Of a stretch of DNA of 63,071 bases, positions 34,301 through 45,155 are shown one piece after another. Location: the NCBI GenBank assembly GCA_015680685.1, contig MNCI01004834.1, forward strand, positions 302,103 through 365,173, written 5' to 3'. Every line of letters starts with the position of its first letter. Position 1 is the first letter of the stretch. The position numbers and the translations under genes were made by a program. This DNA comes from Gnetum montanum (lineage: Eukaryota > Streptophyta > Gnetopsida > Gnetales > Gnetaceae). The notes under the pieces were generated by a model, which made no database searches, was not told the origin of the DNA, and was given only the letters and a program-made list of their open reading frames with translations.

Positions 34301-34750
34301 CATTAACCCTTCAAACACACACTAAATTCAAAATGTATTAAGATAATTCAATTGCTAGAAAACAAGAAAACTAGCTATCTTCACTTAATTTAAAGAAGAT
34401 TACAATTTTAATGGTTCCACAAGCCACAAACATCACATATCACTCATACACTCAATGATATTGTAGAGCATGAGGCTCTACAACCACACAATGATGGATC
34501 TCAATGCAAGGTACAATCAATCTAGAGCTCTCCTACACATAGGACTACGATACACCACATACATGGAGAGCTTCAATAATCAAACACACAAAATTGACCA
34601 TAAAGATGCACACACTCTAATACAATCTCTTCTCTCATTAAAAGCATACAATCATGACATAAAACATGAAACACAAAATAATATTATTAATTATAAGATA
34701 AGAAGCCTAGGAAAACCTTCCCCATGACCATTAGAGATTCTCAGTTGTTT
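31311..34750. other. AT-rich sequence upstream of PRT1, no gene
   Basis: No motif-bearing ORF on either strand. It includes a poly-T/CT tract at 33358-33387 and a short tandem duplication at 32015-32064. Sequence immediately above 31311 may hold PRT1 promoter elements that I cannot identify. Confidence 0.4.
32015..32064. repeat. 25-bp unit, two perfect copies
   Basis: GAACCATTTGTGCTATTCCTCCTTT occurs at 32015 and again at 32040, and a third, partial copy starts at 32065 (GAACCAT). Confidence 0.8.
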
Positions 34751-34807
34751 CCATCTTATTCTCATCTTTCTTGGTTGTTTCCCAACTTGGAACTTTTCTT
34801 GGCTATA

Positions 34808-35075
34808 CAAGATGTCTACAGGCTTGGCAAGATGTCTCCCTATCAACTCTAGCTCTCAAACAAGATGTCCTCTTGGCTAGGCAAGATGTCTCTTGTGGGA
34901 TGCCACATCTCCATTCAGGGCAAGATGTATCTTATTTGGAAGAGATGTTCCTAGCTAGGATAAGACATCTCCTCATCCTACAACATGTCTTCCAACCACT
35001 TGGGACATCTCCTATGCATGTCCAACTCTTAGTCAAGATGTTTCTTTGTTATCTAAGACATCTTTCTAGCTTCTC
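34808..35075. repeat. Cluster of AAGATGTCT / AGACATCTT motifs
   Basis: About eleven variants of CAAGATGTCT occur in 270 bp, near 34808, 34826, 34859, 34879, 34919, 34940 and 35034 in one orientation and near 34962, 34983, 35002 and 35056 in the other. Spacing is irregular at 15-40 bp. Two copies contain TGTCTC, the core of auxin response elements, but spacing and context give no reason to assign that function. Confidence 0.6.
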
Positions 35076-35820
35076 AAAACTTGTAATTGACCACCTGTAG
35101 AGATGAAAAAGGGGCTTAAAGGAGGTGTCCCTACACCAACTGCTAGAGTATTCCATATAAGAAATCAATTATTCATATCCTATAGTGAAATTAAACATCT
35201 AAACATAGGTGACATAACTCATTATATTTGTTGTGTGAGCTCTAACTTCAATTCATAAATGCTATCAATAATCATGTAGATTTGTAAGCATATGTTGCAA
35301 ACTCTACAATGAATGTTGTTAAAGCTACTTCATCAACATAGTGTAATAGTGTAAGTGAATAGCTCCCTAATGTAATTACAATTTGATTGTTTTTCAATGT
35401 ATCCACTATTCAACTCTTCATAAAATAGTCAAATTAAAGTTCATGATAGAGAACATCCAAGTTTTACGTCTTTTAAATTATGAAAAAAAAATTCTTCATT
35501 TATTAACTAAATGCCTACCTCTTTATAAAGTTTTTGGATAGCCAAGAATTTCCATACTTAGGGATGACCTCTATTAGTCTCTTGAAATAACAAGATCACA
35601 AGATTTATATAACTCTAGAAGTGGAGGTAATAGTATTTATCTATGGATGTTTCACCTTAACACTTACAAAATTCAAAGCCTTATGATCATGTAGTATTAA
35701 ATGTTGTCATTACAAAGATGCCTCAAAATATCCATGTATCTATTTATGTTCAACCCATATTCTTAGCATTGATTCTTGATTAGTGCAAAGAAGCATGGTA
35801 AAAATATTGTTGTTTACAAT

Positions 35821-36145
35821 ATGTCGTAAAGTATGTAGATTAGTTTTGTCTCTATTTTTAAAAATCATTATTACTATTTTGATATATCATTCCCTTTGTA
35901 ACTCAACCTCTATAGTCAATATTTTCTTCTTGATAACATTCCATAATAGTGGCCCTCCACATTCAAAAACCTATCTATGTAAGATAATGTTAATTTAACA
36001 ACAATTTCATGTAACTTTCACATAGGGCATAGTTACTAATGGACATTATGCAACATAATGATGATTGTTTCATAAATGTTAAGAGTCAATTTCAGCCACC
36101 AAAGTCAATTTTCATTAGGTTTTTGTCTCTATGTGGTAAAGTATG
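35821..36145. repeat. Left copy of a 310-bp tandem duplication
   Basis: TAAAGTATG occurs at 35828 and again at 36138, and the text after the first copy (TAGATTAGTTTT...) continues after the LTR element at 44870. The pre-insertion locus was therefore a direct repeat with a 310-bp period: 35831-36140, then 36141-36145 joined to 44870-45155. Confidence 0.8.
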
Positions 36146-37710
36146 TGTATTGACCTAAATCGTCGATGTCAGGCTAGAAGGGAAACAGACATCAAAAGAT
36201 TGTCGGACAAACACAACTGACCCTGCCTTCACTTGAGGGAAAGTTGGAAAAGGAAACGAAGGTAGAGTGCCATGGATGGTTTGCACGCAAATCAACCAAG
36301 GACTTCCCCAAGCGTAAGCTACGGCTAGCGCTAGGGTTATCGTAACCGGTGTAAACGAAAAGTAAACAGAATGCAAACAGCAACACGAAATGTAAATAAA
36401 GCGCAGAGCGTAAACAAAGACTAAATTGTAAATAAAGTGTAAACAGAGCTATATTGTAAACAAAGTGTAAATAAAGTAAACAATATAAATGGAAGGTAAT
36501 AATGAAAATGTATTGTATTGTTTAACAAGAGTGTGCACCGATCAAAGCGTAGCTACCCGTGTGGATGGTAGGTCAAACGTTGAGCCCCGAGATGATGTGA
36601 TGTGAGGTATGTAAGAAGTGCTTGGATGCTAGGAGTCAAGTATGCTGAGCACCGAAGGATTGCTGGTTTGCTGTATGTTCTCAGAATTGCCAATGTCTCC
36701 AATTGCCAACCCCCCGGTTTATGTGAATCGACAAGGTATTTATAGGGCTAGGCTAGGCTCAGGTGCGGAATTCCAGAATGGATCAAGTGACACTTGTCCG
36801 ATGGATAGTCGTGTATGAGTTGGTCGTGTGTCGACAAGCTACATTTTTGACCAAATACATTGCATCGTACAATTTGTGGGTTACTCAAGCCCATGAAAGT
36901 ACATTTAATTTAGACCGTGAGAGCCTGACATGCCCACAAATGAAGATTTACAATGAAATGTACAACAAGAAAAATTCGATCCCAGCTCACTTGACCATGG
37001 ATCGAGTGCTACAAGATGTCGAGATGGCAATTTGTGGCTGTTCTATCTGACCAAGGCTTTCAACGTGAGTTGATGTGCCTTTAGTGTGAGTTCCATCGTG
37101 TTAATGCTGCACTCATGCCTAGCGTGACTTCCAGTGTGAGTCCCAGCGTCCAGCATCCCCAACGTCCAGCGTGTGTACGCTGCACTCACGTTGTACTCAC
37201 ACTGAGCATGACCTTCAGTGTGAATAAGATAAAAGACACTTTTTGACACCATTTTTTGAATTCTGAAGCCTGGATTTTTGAAGTGTGACTGATGCCTACC
37301 TATGTGATCTTGAGGTTGAAAACTGAGATTAATGTGCCTTATTTTTGAGCCATTCTTAGCAAGTCATGCTACACTCACGCTACAGTGTGACCTGCAGTGT
37401 CACCTGCGAACACCTATGAAAACTTGCAATTTTGACTTAAAATTTGGAGATTCTGGAGGCTGAAGTCTAGCGGTTGTCGATGGTAAGCCTGAGGATGATT
37501 TGCTTTTTGAAAATCTGACTATTTTGACTTGATTTGGAGGCTTTGAGAGTTGGTCACACTGGGGTCAAGATAGTTTTGATAGCGTGAGCAACCTGCTTTG
37601 GGCAAGCTGGGTGTGAGCTCCATGCCTTAGCTAAATTTGCCTCTCAAAACTTCGAAAGGGCTTGAGTCATTTTCATTTCAAAGTGCTAGGTCAAAATTAG
37701 TGGTGTTTCA
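36146..37710 (-). mobile_element. 3' LTR of the gag-protease element, 1565 bp
   Basis: It aligns end to end with 43270-44864. It lacks about 30 bp present in the other LTR at about 43897-43926, between two copies of the word AATGGA, which suggests a deletion by slippage or recombination. The TATA box TATAAATA (minus strand) is at 36744-36737. U3 above it (37040-37220) holds many GTGAG/CTCAC words, also present in the leader at 42960-43200. Confidence 0.85.
36737..36744 (-). promoter_or_regulatory. LTR TATA box
   Basis: CCCTATAAATACC on the minus strand. The matching position in the 5' LTR (43861-43868) reads CATAAATA, so the promoter of the upstream LTR has a mutated first base. Confidence 0.55.
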
Positions 37711-37729
37711 TCCGTCCCTCTTTGTTGAC
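37711..37729 (-). promoter_or_regulatory. Polypurine tract
   Basis: Minus strand GTCAACAAAGAGGGACGGA directly before the 3' LTR start TGAAACACC. Confidence 0.65.
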
Positions 37730-38915
37730 GTCTGGAGGAATCCACCCAAGAGGCATCGACAAAGAAGTGCAAAACACCATGAACAACCAAGTACCAAGCA
37801 TTGTTCGTCGGTCCTTGGCTGGATGTCATCGCACTGTGTCCAAAAGTACATGGGATCGGATTAGGGAAATGCAGTTTGAGATGCAAGGGGAGAGGATTGG
37901 TTATAACTAGGGGAAGCCAGGAGTTGTTCAAGGGTGATAATTGCTATTGGAATTGTGCGAGAGTAATGCTCTTGCGTGAACAAGTTATGTCATTGGTCCT
38001 TGTCAATAGCCAGGTTTTTAGTAAACTCAGAACCAAGACATAGGAGGTGCGTTCTTTGGAGAAATGGGACTCTTATAAAGTATTTGCGGGGCCTGTTGTA
38101 AATAGCCAAAGCCACGCAATGATGTGCAACATGGTCTCTTTGAGACACGAGTGTAGTTGTTTTTCAAGACAATTACCTTCTCACCTGGGACTTGTATGAG
38201 AATAGCCAATAGTTTGTGGATTATGATGTCAATGGGGTCATGAAGACCTTTTCCATGTATTTTTCTCTTTGACCTTTTTTTTCTTTTATTCTTTTGGTTT
38301 TGCTTTGTTTTTGTCTTTCTTTTTCTTTTATTTTTCTTTTGTTGTCTTTTCTTGGTCTTTTGAAAGAGCTTACTTTTCGTGTCGTGCTCATGTTCGAGCG
38401 CTTGCATTTTGCATCATGTACTGTGTACTGTGTTTTGTGTTGCAACTGCTTAGGGAGTCACAGTGTGCAACAATGTATCAAGAGTTTTGAAGTGAGCAGA
38501 ATGTATCAAGGGGGTGTAATTGAATATGATAATTGGGACATGATGGGGAAATGGGGAATGTATCAGGAGTTGGGAATGTACTTATGAATAGATTGATTAA
38601 CCCAGTTACGTGCGTCAAGAAGAATGTGATACCTTGTAGTCACAATGGAGTGCATCTATGTACGAATGCCTCAGGAGTGTCATTCTGCAAACAAAACTCT
38701 AAGAAGACAAGAAAAAACACAAATGAAATGGTTAGTTAAGCACTTTAAACAAGGAGATGGAGTGACCACGTGCAATTTTCAAAGCAAGAAGAATCATGAA
38801 TAGCATCAGCTTCATTAGGTCCATGAGACAAATCATGTAGCAAATCTTTGTGGAACATGAACAGCCAATTGCAGCAATACATCTTTTCAAGTTTTGCCTA
38901 GTCATTGATGATGTC
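37730..38915 (-). other. Non-coding 3' region of the gag-protease element
   Basis: No coding motif in either strand. 38262-38365 is a strongly pyrimidine-rich tract on the plus strand (purine-rich on the element's sense strand) and gives rise to a spurious Lys/Arg-rich frame. Confidence 0.5.
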
Positions 38916-38919
38916 ATCA

Positions 38920-39275
38920 GTTTATAGTCTTAGCGGACTGTTGTGGATTAGTTTTACATCATAACCCTTTGGAAGGTGCCAGTTTAGCATCGTAGTGGAC
39001 GGTGCATTGATAGTTTGTAGTCATGGAAGACTGTGAAGAGGCAAACTAGTTTATAGTCTTAGTGGACTCTGGGTGCTAGTTTTATGTCATGGCAGACAGA
39101 TGTGGTAGTTTAGCATCATATCGGATAGAGCTCTATGGTGTTGGTTTATTGGCATGAGTCCAGGACATTTTCTTTGGTATCAGTTTTAAGTCATGATGTC
39201 AGGACCGTTATGTGGTATCAGTTTTAAGTCATGATGCCAGGACTATTTTGTGGTAGTTTATAGTCATAGCAACCT
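38920..39275 (-). repeat. Degenerate tandem repeat in the element's 3' untranslated region
   Basis: Variants of AGTTTATAGTCTTAGTGGAC, AGTTTAGCATCGTAGTGGAC, AGTTTTATGTCATGGCAGAC and CAGTTTTAAGTCATGATG follow each other about nine times at 35-50 bp intervals. The last two full units (TATCAGTTTTAAGTCATGAT, near 39179 and 39218) are nearly identical. Tandem repeats in the 3' untranslated region are known from plant Tat/Ogre-type gypsy elements and can seed satellites. Confidence 0.65.
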
Positions 39276-39638
39276 TGTGCTTACCTTATTTGTGTAAGGT
39301 ATGATGTTGCATGCATGGTCATGTTATGTATCTGCAAGATCCTATAAAAATTAACTAGAAAAAAAACAACGTCAAGCGACACCCTGTTGTACATAGAGTT
39401 AGAATGTATGAATGAAAGAAAAGCAATGCAAAAAGTGATAATTTTAGGCCATTCTAGGCCATAAGATAGTTTAAGGCCTTTTTGGGCCATGTGTTTTTGT
39501 AGTTTTATGTTTTTATGTTTGATGTTTTTCAAATGCAATGTGTAAACTAAGTTGACGAATGTGTAAACTAAGCAAAATGCATGATCTAAGTGAGCGGGCA
39601 AAATGTAAATACATAGGCTAGTGCAATGTAAAAAAAAG

Positions 39639-42600
39639 TCAAAAATGCATGTCAAAGGGGTAGGCAGAAGGTAGGTAAGTATCTAGCACATTTTCAGCCA
39701 AGGGAGAGTCTTGGTCATGTAGTTGCTTCCTAACTAGGCATGGATTAGGGAGCATGCAAGGTTTAGGGTCCTCTGGGGGGCTGTCAGCTTCAACCACTTG
39801 TTCGGGTGTGTTAGCCTCAAGCATTGCGTTGGTTACCGTAGGTGTACCACCAAGAAACTCTTCTTTCAAAACTTGCGCCATGTCTATGTCGTGGATAGTC
39901 AAAGAGAAAACGTTATCACCATGGATGATAACTTGACCACCTTTGTATGGAAGGTGGATTTATTAGTGGATGGGAGAGGAGATGGCCCTTAGTTGAGCTA
40001 GCCAAGGCTTGCTTAGAATCATGTTGAAACCTGACATCTCCTCTATGACAGTGAAATCTGCGGTAGTGGTTAATTTCTCTCCCACTACAAAGGCTAAGTT
40101 GATTGTACCCTTGACTATGACACATGATCCATTGAAGGATTTTAGACATGTGGTTTTGGTTGGCCTGATTTCATCTACAAGGCCTAGCTTGTTGATGATG
40201 GAGTACAGGACTACGTTCGTTGCTGCACCATTGTCAACATGCACTCTGTGGATGGTGCACTGTCCAACACGAATGCTAATGGATAGTGGAGTTGTAGTGA
40301 CTTCCCCTCATTTGACTTTAATTGCATCATCATGAAAGGCTAAGGTTGTTGAACCCAATTCTTGTGGTGTGGGAGGCAACATTGTTGCATGAATGGATGC
40401 CTCATTTGCAGGGATGTCCTCCATAATAGGAATGGAGGCTAAGACCTGGGCCAATGCTTGGTAGTGAGCAGGTGAGGTCCTAACCATGCCGTATAAGCTA
40501 AATGTTGTGTTCTTTTGCTTGAGCGTTTGCTTTACCTAGGTTAGTGCAGCTACGAAGTCCTTGTCATTAGTCGTTCTATTGGCTTTAACTTCCTCCATGA
40601 AGCTTGAGAGATAGACCTCTCGGGAGGGGGACTTAGGCTTGGTTTGCTTTGGGGTAGGGGCTCCAGTGTTCAGTTTTTGTTTGCTATTTATGGCCTTTGC
40701 TTCGGCTATGGAAGTTGCGAGGTGCTCGTTTGTCCTCTTGTGTTCCCATTTGGTGGGCCTACTTGGGTTGCTAGTGGGATCAACCCTTGAAGGAGGAGGG
40801 ATTGAGATGTTGCCCACTANNNNNNNNNNNNNNNNNNNNNNNNNNNNNNNNNNNNNNNNNNNNNNNNNNNNNNNNNNNNNNNNNNNNNNNNNNNNNNNNN
40901 NNNNNNNNNNNNNNNNNNNNNNNNNNNNNNNNNNNNNNNNNNNNNNNNNNNNNNNNNNNNNNNNNNNNNNNNNNNNNNNNNNNNNNNNNNNNNNNNNNNN
41001 NNNNNNNNNNNNNNNNNNNNNNNNNNNNNNNTTTGGGCTTGCCACCTATGCTAATTGAGTTTATGACATAAGAGGCATCATCTGTGTTGGATTGACTTGC
41101 TGTGTCAATCACTAGTTGGCCTTGTTCTATCATTCCCTGTAGGTCATCTTGCAGGGTGCAACAGTTGTCTATACCATGACCAGCCATTTGATGGTAATGA
41201 CAGTATTGGTCCACTTTAAAATGGTGTGGGACCAGGGGCTCATTTGGTACTACTAATGTGGGGTTCCTTAGTAGTTCACAGCACCTATCATGTTTTTGGT
41301 GGGTAACTATCGACATGTGTTTGTGTTGGATTTACACGGCTTTCAAGAGTTGCTTCAACAATTGAGAGGGTTGCATCGGTAGTAATGTATACTTTGAGCG
41401 GTCCTTGCACTGAAAGTTGGGCCTTGAGGTGGCCCCTGCCGATGTAGGTGAGTTGGCACCAAAATTGGTAGCTTTGTCAGCTAGGGCTTTGGGTTCCTTA
41501 GCTGTTGGGCCCCAGTTGGTTGTTTTTGTGATTGCAGCCACTATTGCCACCGTTGTGTTTTGCTTGTGAGTATGTTGGTTTTTGTAGGCCACATAAGCTG
41601 GGTCATTGCTTGATTGTACCACCTCTTCTATGTCTTTAATTTGTGCGAATGCTTGGCTCAAGGTATGGGCTTTGAAATAATAAAGTTTTGATTTAACAAA
41701 GTCATTCACGGCCACCTTAAGGATGGTAAGCAAATATGTTTCAGGGATGGGCTTGTGAAGTTCATTGAGAGTTGCACTCCACCTTTGGATAAATTTCTGT
41801 GCTAGCTCTAATGGCACCTGTTTAATCTGAATCAGGCTATCCAATGTGGCTTCAGGCTTTAGATTATATTTAAAACAGGTGACAAACTGATGTAACAAAT
41901 CCTCAAGAGAGGATATGGAGTTACGGGGTAAAGCTTGGTACCAGTCTAAGGCTTTTCCCAGTAAGGACATAGCAAATATACATAGAATTGCATGAGGCCA
42001 AGCTTGAAGCAATAGACATTCTATTCAAAATGTTACTAGGTGGGCATTTGGGTCTCCCTCTCCATTGTATCTAGTTAGCTAGGGCAATGAGACTCCCTTT
42101 GGCAAGGTTAACGGTGGAACTGAGGGGTCGATTGGATCATCTTGATAGAAGTCCAGTACTTTGACTTCCTCAGTGTTTACGATTTTAAGGCGCTGTACCT
42201 CTTCAGTTAATATGTGCATCATTTTCTTTGTGTCTGCCCACTCTTGGGTGGTAGGCAGACCAGCGAGTTGAGTGAATTGTAGTTGATAATAATTCGATTA
42301 TTGCATTGTTTGCAGCAAGGGATGTTGTTGGATTGTCAGTTGTTGTGGTAGAGCAACATTCAGAGATGGGACTAGAGGGTGTGGTATGTTATAGAGATTA
42401 GGTTGGTGTTGTTGGACAGCTGGTGAAACCCACTGCCCAACCACAGGTTGTGAGGTGACACCCTGAACATGTTGCACTAAAGTAGTTAAAGGTGACCCAT
42501 CAGTTTGTACTTGTGGTATGTAATGGGTGGATGTGGAAGCTAGTATCTCTTGTCGACAAGCTAGTCCTCACGTGTATGCGGATGAAGGAGGAAGCATGGT

Positions 42601-42960
42601 TCCTTCCAGGAAAGGTTGGAATAATGGGTTTGTATAGGCGCAAGGATTGATGGTATGGTATGAATCCCCATGCTCAGACTGGGCGACAAAGTCATCTTCC
42701 TCATTTCCATTCTGAGGCTCTATCAGAGGTGGCTGTAAGGCTTGACTCCTTGCCATGAGAAGCTGAAACATGAGTTGATGATGGTGTTCGGAAAGAAGGA
42801 TTATGTCAAATGCCGAGGGAGTGAACTCACAACCTCCCTTGTATATGAGCTCATAGTTTTGCTTTGCCTCTCTTTCCATGCGATCGATAGGCAAGTTGGC
42901 TTGGATTTTTATACAAATGAAGTTATATTGTTCAGGTGTAAAGATGTGGGAAGATTCCAT
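39639..42960 (-). pseudogene. gag-protease polyprotein of the non-autonomous element
   Basis: ATG at 42960 begins MESSHIFTPEQYN. A degenerate stretch with Gln-rich text follows. Then comes the retrotransposon gag domain: RYNGEGDPNAHLVTF, LLGKALDWYQALP, LEDLLHQFVTCFKYN, FIQRWSATLNEL (about 42080-41620). A nucleocapsid-like knuckle follows (YCHYHQMAGHGIDNC, about 41200-41150). After the gap the frame runs through a Thr/Pro/Lys-rich spacer into an aspartic protease, with active site VDNGAATNVV near 40236 and FNMILSKPWL, and ends PFDMHF at 39639. Two or three stops in gag (for example CGA to TGA, and TAG) inactivate it, but the frame is otherwise well kept. Gag would form the particle and the protease would process it. 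Confidence 0.8.
40820..41031. other. Assembly gap, 212 N
   Basis: A run of N inside the gag-protease frame. The frame before and after the gap agrees only if the true gap length has the same remainder modulo 3. Isolated N bases also occur at 2222 and 53175. Confidence 0.99.
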
Positions 42961-43245
42961 AGTAGCATGAGCAAGCTGTTAACGTGAGTGACTTGGCTTC
43001 TCAGCATGAGTAAACTTGTAGTGTGCCGCGTGTGCAACTTACAGCATGTGTAGCTTGCAGCGTGTGTAGCTTGTGTGACAACGTGAGTGGCAGGTTCAGT
43101 GTGAGTGACTGGGTGCAGCGTGAGCAAGATCAGCATGTGTAACAAGGTGCAGTGTGAGCAAGCTGAGTGTGAGCAAGCTAATGCGAGATTTTAGCATCTC
43201 GCAGTGTTAGTTGGGTACGTTTCAACAAGATGATAAACAAGGTAG
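42960..43245 (-). repeat. GTGAG/GTGTG-rich leader of the gag-protease element
   Basis: Between the primer binding site and gag, the plus strand repeats words such as AACGTGAGTGAC, AGCGTGTGTAGCTTG, CAGTGTGAGCAAG and CAGCGTGAGCAAG about a dozen times in 230 bp. On the sense (minus) strand these read CTCACACTGCA or CTCACGCTG. The same words occur in U3 of both LTRs. Confidence 0.65.
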
Positions 43246-43263
43246 GCCCTCCTTCTAGCACCA
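43246..43263 (-). promoter_or_regulatory. Candidate primer binding site
   Basis: Minus strand TGGTGCTAGAAGGAGGGC, starting 6 nt inside the end of the 5' LTR. The TGG start fits a tRNA 3' CCA end. I could not assign the tRNA. Confidence 0.55.
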
Positions 43264-43269
43264 ATCTAT

Positions 43270-44864
43270 TGTACTGAACTAAATCGTCGGTGCAAGGCTA
43301 GAAGGGAAACAGACACCGAAAGATTGTCGGACAAACACAGCTGACCCTACCTTCGCTTGAGGGCAAGCTGGAAAAGGAAACGAAGGCAGAGTGCCTTGGA
43401 TGGTTTGCACACAAATCAACCAAGGACTTCCCTGAGCGTAAGCTATGGCTAGCGTTGGGGTTATCGTAAATGGTGTAAACGGAAAGTAAACAGAATGCAA
43501 ACAATGACATGAAATGTAAACAGAGCGGAGAGCGTAAACAAAGATTGAATTGTAAATGAAGCGTAAACAGAGCTATATTGTAAACAAAGCGTAAACAGAG
43601 TAAAAAATATAAATGGAAGGCAATAATGAAAATGTATTGTATTGTTTAACAAAAGTGTGCACCAGTCAAAGCGTAGCTGCTCGTGTGGATGGCAGGTCAA
43701 ACGCTGAGCCCCGGGATGATATGATGTGATGTATGTGAGAAGTGCTTGGATGTCAGGAGTCAAGTATGCAAAGTACCTAAGGATTGATGGTTTGTTGTAT
43801 GTTCTTAGAATTGCCAATGTCTCCAATTGCCAACCCCCTAGTTCATGTGAATCGACAGGGTATTTATGGGGCTAGGCTAGGCTCGGGTGTGGAATTCCAG
43901 AATGGAATTAATGATTGGGATTTAACAGGAAAATGGATCAAGTGACACGTGTCCGATGGACAGTCGTGTATGAGTTGGTTGTGTGTTGGAAAGCTACATT
44001 TTTGACCAGATACATTGCATCGTACAATTTGTGGGTTACTCAAGTCCATGAAAGTACATTTAATTTAGACCGTGAGAGCCTGACATGCCCACAAATGAAG
44101 ATTTATAATGAAATGTACAACAAGAGAAATTCGATCTTGGCTTGCTTGACCATGGATTGAGTGCTTCAAGATGTTGAGATGTCGATTTGTGGCTATTCTA
44201 TCTGACCAGGGCTTCCAACGTGAGTTGATGTGCCTTCAACATGAGTTCCATCATGTTAACGCTACACCCATGCCCAGCGTGACTTCCAGCGTCCAGCGTC
44301 CCCAACGTCCAATGTGCATACGCTACACTCACGTTGTACTCACGCTGAGCATGACCTTCAGTGTGAATAAGATAAAAGACACTTTATGACACCATTTTTT
44401 GAATTCTAAAGCCTGGATTTTTGAAGTGTGATTGCTGCCTGCCTGTGTGATCTTAAGGTTGAAAACTAAGATTGATGTGCTTTGTTTTTGAGCCATTCTT
44501 AGTAGGTCATGCTGCACTCACACTGCAGCGTGACCACAGCGTGACCTGTAGCGTCACTTGCAAACACCTATGAAAACTTGCAATTTTGACTTAGAATTTG
44601 AAGATTTTGAAGGCTGAAGTCTAGAGGTTGTCGATGGTGAGCCTAAGGATGATTTGCTTTTTGAAAATTTGACTATTTTAACTTGATTTGGAGGCTTTAA
44701 GAGTTGGTCACGCTGGGGTCAAGCTAGTTTTGACAGTGTGAGCAACCTGCTTTGGGCAAGTTGGCTGTGAGCTCCATGCCTTAGCCAAATTTGCCTCTTG
44801 GAACTTCAAAAGGGCTTGAGTCATTTTCATTTCAAAGTGCTAGGCTGAAATTAGTGGTGTTTCA
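43270..44864 (-). mobile_element. 5' LTR of the gag-protease element, 1595 bp
   Basis: Pairs with 36146-37710. Carries about 30 bp more near 43897-43926. GTGAG-rich U3 text is at 44215-44370. Flanked by the GTATG duplication at 44865-44869. Confidence 0.85.
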
Positions 44865-45155
44865 GTATGTAGATTAGTTTTGGCTCTATTTTTAAAAATC
44901 ATTATTGCTATTTTGATATATCATTCCCTTTGTAACTCAACCTCTATAGCCAATATTTTCTTCTTGATAACATTCCATACTAGTGGCCCTCCACATTCAA
45001 AAACCTATATATATAAGATAATGTTAATCTAACAATGATTTCATGTAACTTTCACACAGGGCATAATTACTAATGGACATTATGTAGCATAACAATGATT
45101 GTTTGATAAATGTGAAGAGTTAGTTTTAGCCACTAAATTCAATTTTCAATAGGTT
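44865..45155. repeat. Right copy of the 310-bp tandem duplication
   Basis: GTATGTAGATTAGTTTTGGC onward matches 35831-36118 at most positions and stops matching at a poly-T stretch near 45155. Confidence 0.8.

Larger units (their letters stand above)
36146..44864 (-). mobile_element. Complete LTR element with gag and protease only (TR-GAG-like)
   Basis: Two direct LTRs (36146-37710 and 43270-44864) flank 5.56 kb of internal sequence. The 5-bp target duplication GTATG lies at 36141-36145 and 44865-44869. Read on the minus strand the LTRs start TGAAACACC and end AATACA or AGTACA. A primer-binding-type site follows the 5' LTR and a polypurine tract precedes the 3' LTR. The internal region codes for gag and an aspartic protease on the minus strand. 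No RT, RNase H or integrase motif was found, including in the 2 kb between the protease and the 3' LTR. Replication would need enzymes from another element. The LTRs differ by many substitutions and a 30-bp indel, so the insertion is old. A 212-base assembly gap lies inside gag. Confidence 0.85.

Noticed and set aside
38027-38445. Lys/Arg-rich minus-strand frames as a nuclear or ribosomal protein
   Set aside because: They are translations of a simple pyrimidine tract (purine-rich on the minus strand) in the non-coding 3' region of the LTR element, without homologous motifs.
40536-41316. Long open frames spanning the N run
   Set aside because: The length comes from unknown bases read as X. 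Only the minus frame with gag and protease motifs on both sides is supported.
36146-44864. The duplicated 1.6-kb blocks as a segmental duplication
   Set aside because: TG..CA ends, a 5-bp target duplication, primer site, polypurine tract and gag between them show that they are LTRs.
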